Assembly (NCBI GenBank): GCA_037179515.1
Contig: JAXCGZ010022676.1
Coordinates: 149,195-213,194 of the forward strand
Length of the DNA stretch: 64,000 nt
From: Halocaridina rubra
Taxonomy: Eukaryota; Arthropoda; Malacostraca; Decapoda; Atyidae
Direction of reading: 5' to 3'
Under the pieces are notes generated by a model that was not told the DNA's origin, ran no database searches, and saw only the letters and a program-made list of their open reading frames with translations. The position numbers and the translations under genes were made by a program. The number at the start of each line of letters is the position of its first letter. Position 1 is the first letter of the stretch. This document shows, piece after piece, positions 56,091 to 64,000 of the stretch.

Positions 56091-56676
56091 AACAAACATT
56101 TATCATCTTGTCTTCCTGCTATGTTAGTGGTGAAGATTCACAGTACCTGATATATTCACACTATTTATCAATTAGCTCATGCTTTCTGTATGTAACTATT
56201 TCATTATATCAATTGTGATAAAATTTTCCAGCACCACCTCTCTCACTGCCTCTGGTTATTATTTTTATGTATGCCAAGTCTTTATTTATTAAGGTATTTC
56301 AAATGATGCAACTTCAAATTTTACAGTGAAATGTAAACATCCACTTCTCATCCAGGTTTCAAAAGACATACAAGAGAATTCTGAGATTTACTCAAAGCTG
56401 CTCAACAAAAACTACTCAGTAATCAACTATATTTGACAGATTTTGTTGCCAGCACTTGCTAAGGAAATGATCCCACAGTCTCCTGGTATATACAGTGACA
56501 AACAACAAAGTAAGCCATGAATGGGAGAGTCAACTATATTTTCCAAAGAAAACCAGGCAAGATATTCTAAATAATACTCTTTGGAAAGTAACAACCATGC
56601 TGACAGACTTTGTTGCCAACGCCATATTTTTTGAGGTATGTAATTTTTTCCATAATTTATAATAGCCTTTATCAGT
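56091..56676. other. Possible isolated exon-like patch, otherwise unassigned
   Basis: At 56,341-56,440 a pyrimidine tract ending CTCATCCAG precedes a short open frame (VSKDIQENSEIYSKLLNKNY..) that ends in TGA. A GAG/GTATGT-type donor lies near 56,634. No family recognised; may be chance. Confidence 0.25.
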
Positions 56677-56830
56677 AAGCTCTGTGGTAGAGCTTACAGG
56701 TTGGCATACGACTAGTGCAGGTTAATTTCCCGCTGTGGGGCGTTAGCAAGGGTACCCAGCCTTACTCCCTCGACTCTAGCATGTCTGTCTCTATCCCCAT
56801 TCCATTTGGGATTAATTATGACACAAAGCG
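56677..56830 (+). repeat. SINE S1 copy
   Basis: CTCTGTGGTAGAGCTTACAG, GCTGTGGGGCGTTAGCAAGG, GTACCCAGCCTTACTCCC and CCATTCCATTTGGGATTAAT. Confidence 0.75.
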
Positions 56831-56857
56831 ATGCACGCAAACATTATTGAAGAACAC

Positions 56858-57012
56858 GGTAGCACAAAGGTTAGAGCACTTTACACAGGAAGGGACAAAC
56901 CAACAATTGAGCCCACTGTGGGGAATGAGGAAGGGCATCAATCTTTAATTCCCTATATCCAACCTGTCTGTGTCCACTCCCATAATGAGGATTAATAGTA
57001 GCGTAAAATGGC
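56858..57012 (+). repeat. SINE S1 copy
   Basis: CGGTAGCACAAAGGTTAGAG, CAGGAAGGGACAAACCAAC, ATTGAGCCCACTGTGGGG, AGGAAGGGCATCAATC and AACCTGTCTGTGTCCACTCC. Confidence 0.8.
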
Positions 57013-57225
57013 AAACAGCATTTTATCCAAACCTTTGTCAATAAAAACAATCATCTAAAGAACACTTTGTGATGTTTTGGGATTGAAAATGAGATTTTCC
57101 TTTCTACTGTATAATTTGCACCATTCTTATGCACTTCCTCCTGCATTATTTTTTATTATGGAGACATACCAGGTAAGTATTTATTTTGTCAGTGTGACAC
57201 GGGAAGGAAGGGCTGATAACCACAT

Positions 57226-61729
<4,504 letters not shown>

Positions 61730-61915
61730 TTCGCAGTATGTCACGAGAGTTCGATACCACCACGAGCCATTAGGAAGGGTATCCAGCTTAATCCCCATCT
61801 CCAACATTGCTGTGTCCATCCCCATTCATGGAAATTGTGTTGAGTATTTATACGAAGGGCATCTAGTCCTAATCCCCCTGCTCCTACTTAATAGTGACTC
61901 ATAAAGTGGTGCATT
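61730..61915 (+). repeat. SINE S1 copy, head damaged
   Basis: GAGTTCGATACCACCACGAG (B box), CATTAGGAAGGGTATCCAGC, CATCTCCAACATTGCTGTGT, then a partial repeat of the body (CGAAGGGCATCTAGTCC). Confidence 0.7.
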
Positions 61916-61941
61916 TCTTACATAGTATTTTATTTGCAGTA

Positions 61942-62230
61942 CAGACACTCCCCTACTTACGAGCAAGTTAGGTTTAGGATATCTGTTCTTAAGTTGTGTT
62001 TAGGTAAAAAAAAAGTACTGTAGTGTACATGCATATGCAGTACTGTACAGTACTTAAGCTAAAGACGCTTAACTACTGCATAAAGCATACAGTGTTAATG
62101 AATATTAATACAGTAATAATAATGTAATAATACAGTACAGTACAGTAATACATGCATTAATACATGGGTAGTTAATTGGTAGGTTTTTGTTCCTATCTAC
62201 GAATTTTTGTAACTTGGTTGTTCGTAAGTG
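61942..62230. mobile_element. MITE family M, copy 1
   Basis: Starts CAGACACTCCCCTACTTACG after TA; the right end reads TTGTTCGTAAGTG and is incomplete. The interior has CAGTACTGTACAGTACTTA and ACAGTACAGTACAGTAATAC. About 290 bp with no coding capacity; TA flank and TIR style suggest pogo/mariner mobilisation. Confidence 0.8.
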
Positions 62231-62253
62231 TTACATTTTATCACTTTTATATG

Positions 62254-62556
62254 CAGACACTGCTCTACTTACGAACGAGTTAGGCTCCAGAAGTCTGTTC
62301 ATATGTTATGTTTTGGTAAAAAAACACGTACTATGCAGTACATACAATGCAGTATTGTACAGTACTTAGGCTAAATACACTTAACTACTACATGAAACAT
62401 GAAATATATAGTATTAATGAATTTTAATACAGTAATAATGATGTAGTAATACAGTACAGTGCTGTAAAATATACATCATGGGTAGATAATAGGAAGGTTT
62501 TTGTTCGTATCTGCGAATATTTCTAACTCTGTTGTTCATAAGTAGGGGAATGTCTG
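62254..62556. mobile_element. MITE family M, copy 2 (both ends present)
   Basis: CAGACACTGCTCTACTTACG at the left and AAGTAGGGGAATGTCTG at the right, followed by TA; 303 bp. Interior AGTATTGTACAGTACTTAGG matches copy 1. Confidence 0.85.
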
Positions 62557-62754
62557 TATATGCTTTATGCCTCAGTTTGCTTTTAGAGATGTTTTATCTA
62601 TCAAGAAAAACTATGTCATATTGCTATTGGGAGCTCAAACTACTTAGCTGTCACTAAGAGGTTTGTAACTGGGGAAGGCTTTGAACAATCTGAGGAATGA
62701 CATCCACGTCAGATTGGAGTTAGACAGTCCCAAAGTCGCCAAGCTCACTGCCTT

Positions 62755-62965
62755 AGATAACAGTGGAACCTAGAGATTAACTCATGCTCACCCACCCTGT
62801 GGGTGATGCAAGCAGGGTGATGGAGGGATTATGACAGCCCTTTATCCCCCAAGAGCTAGGACTGATCAAGGTATAATAGCTTCTAGTGAATGTGTATGCT
62901 TTAACTTGGCCTTTCCCCTTACAAGATTATCGGTATTGTATGTGTATGAGTACAAAAATATATTA
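62755..62965 (+). repeat. Dispersed repeat S3, copy 2
   Basis: CACCCACCCTGTGGGTGATG, CAAGCAGGGTGATGGAGGGA, CCCTTTATCCCCCAAGAGC, GCTTCTAGTGAATGTGTATG and TTTCCCCTTACA match 22,500-22,705. Confidence 0.65.
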
Positions 62966-63145
62966 AGACTGAGGTTTGCCCTCTGTTGTTATCCTTTAGT
63001 CTATGAGAAATAATATTACAGGTATGTTGTCTTCAAGATATAATTGTAATTACGATATTACACTACTTATCTTTTTTTATCTTTATTTTATCTGTCTGTT
63101 CAGAAGCTGTAATTCCCCTTATATGGGGATTGACTGAGTCAAAGT

Positions 63146-63456
63146 GCAAATGCTCCCTTACTTACGAACAATCAAGTTACGAACATTCGCAGATGCGAAC
63201 AAAACCTACTCATGTATGTAATATTGTATTTTAATCTATTATTACATTATTATTACTGTATTGAAATTTATTAATACTGTATACTTTATGTTTTATGTAG
63301 TAGTTAAGTGTCTTTAGTCTAAGTACTGTACAGTACTGCATATGTGTGTACTGTACTGTACTGTGCTGTGTTTTTTTACCTAAACACAATATACGAACAA
63401 TTCTACTTACAAACGGACTTCTGGAACTTAATTCGTTCCTAATTAGGGACTGTCTG
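63146..63456. mobile_element. MITE family M, copy 3 (inverted)
   Basis: Reverse orientation relative to copies 1 and 2: TGCTCCCTTACTTACGAACA at the left, AATTAGGGACTGTCTG at the right; interior TAAGTACTGTACAGTACTG. Confidence 0.85.
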
Positions 63457-63894
63457 TGTACACATTCACCAGAAGCAGCTATACTTGCCTCTTTGTGGGA
63501 GGAAAATAAAAAGGAGATTCCTAGTCCCCTCACTTAGCCCTGTTTAGTTGACTTTTATGACTTGCTAGCACGGAGGAGGTATTATTGACTCCCCATCAGG
63601 GAAAACTTTTTATATACCTGAAATATTTTTTTTCTTTTTATATGGAATAAAAGTTTGAGATACAGATTTGGCTAGACTCCATGGCTGTTCATTATGTTAC
63701 CAATTTATTATTGTTTTTTTATTATTTTATTATTATTATTATAATTTTTATACTTATCTAATTTTTTTTTTATATGTGAATGAAGAGTTTGATATATACA
63801 GACTTTGCTCAAGACCATGGCAGTCCATTTTTACTTTGGTATTTTTTAACAGTAGAGATAGAGTTTAAACAGCAATAACATAAAACTGCACCAT
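63457..63894. other. AT-rich stretch, nothing recognised
   Basis: Contains ATT-rich low-complexity DNA at 63,700-63,770. Short frames carry no signature. Confidence 0.4.
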
Positions 63895-64000
63895 ATTATG
63901 TGTCACAATTAATCCCCATTTAAATAGGGGTGAACACATACATTTTGGAACTGGGGCAATTACTACTGTTGTGTGAACTCTACCACTGAGCTACCACAGC
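63895..64000 (-). repeat. SINE S1 copy (minus), internally deleted
   Basis: TATGTGTCACAATTAATCCC and ATTTAAATAGGGGTGAACAC (tail side), then CTCTACCACTGAGCTACCAC (A-box side) at the window end; the middle of the SINE is missing. Confidence 0.7.

Overview
This is repeat-dense animal genomic DNA, most likely from a decapod crustacean or another arthropod. The guess rests on the mix of non-LTR retrotransposons, Tigger/pogo transposons, tRNA-derived SINEs and very long (TA)n microsatellites, not on a marker gene. I recognise no intact host protein gene, rRNA gene or canonical tRNA gene. Almost all coding potential belongs to mobile elements, and every element frame longer than about 450 codons is interrupted.

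Layout. 1-1.1 kb: Ty3/gypsy pol remnant. 1.9-4.2 kb and 18.0-20.0 kb: two diverged copies of a 2-kb non-coding unit (unit D). 5.3-7.1, 15.3-18.0 and 20.0-20.2 kb: arrays of a degenerate 47-bp satellite that reverses polarity in blocks. 7.1-8.3 kb: a long inverted repeat enclosing a LINE 3' end. 8.3-8.9 kb: scraps of LINE ORF1 and RT. 9.0-15.3 kb: a nearly full-length I-clade-like LINE with an open ORF1 and an ORF2 broken in several places. 20.2-26 kb: SINE-rich, low-coding DNA. 26.0-27.7 kb: CR1/L2-like LINE RT with one stop. 29-42.5 kb: a chain of Tigger/pogo elements and derivatives joined by (TA)n arrays. 42.5-49.1 kb: an RTE-type LINE split by a 3.4-kb Jockey/CR1-like LINE on the other strand. 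49.2-52.0 kb: a composite transposon (family F) carrying nested insertions. 52.2-55.2 kb: a 275-bp tandem array whose units carry a tRNA-like head, with one polarity reversal. 57.4-61.2 kb: another Tigger derivative with an internal 1.2-kb tandem duplication. 61.4-64 kb: MITEs and SINEs.

How the parts relate. One Tigger family (transposase at 29,997-31,813, minus strand) appears to be the parent of the deleted copies at 32.9, 34.4 and 57.4 kb, and its termini also cap two fold-back elements at 37.3 and 41.2 kb. These elements sit at TA dinucleotides and nearly every copy is bordered by a (TA)n tract. The non-LTR elements differ in domain content: I-like with CCHC ORF1, APE, RT and RNase H; Jockey/CR1-like with APE and RT; RTE with APE and RT; CR1/L2-like with RT and tail only. 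They supply the RT activities that could have spread the two tRNA-derived SINE families. Identifications come from reading motifs by eye; boundaries are approximate unless a terminal repeat or poly(A) tract fixes them.
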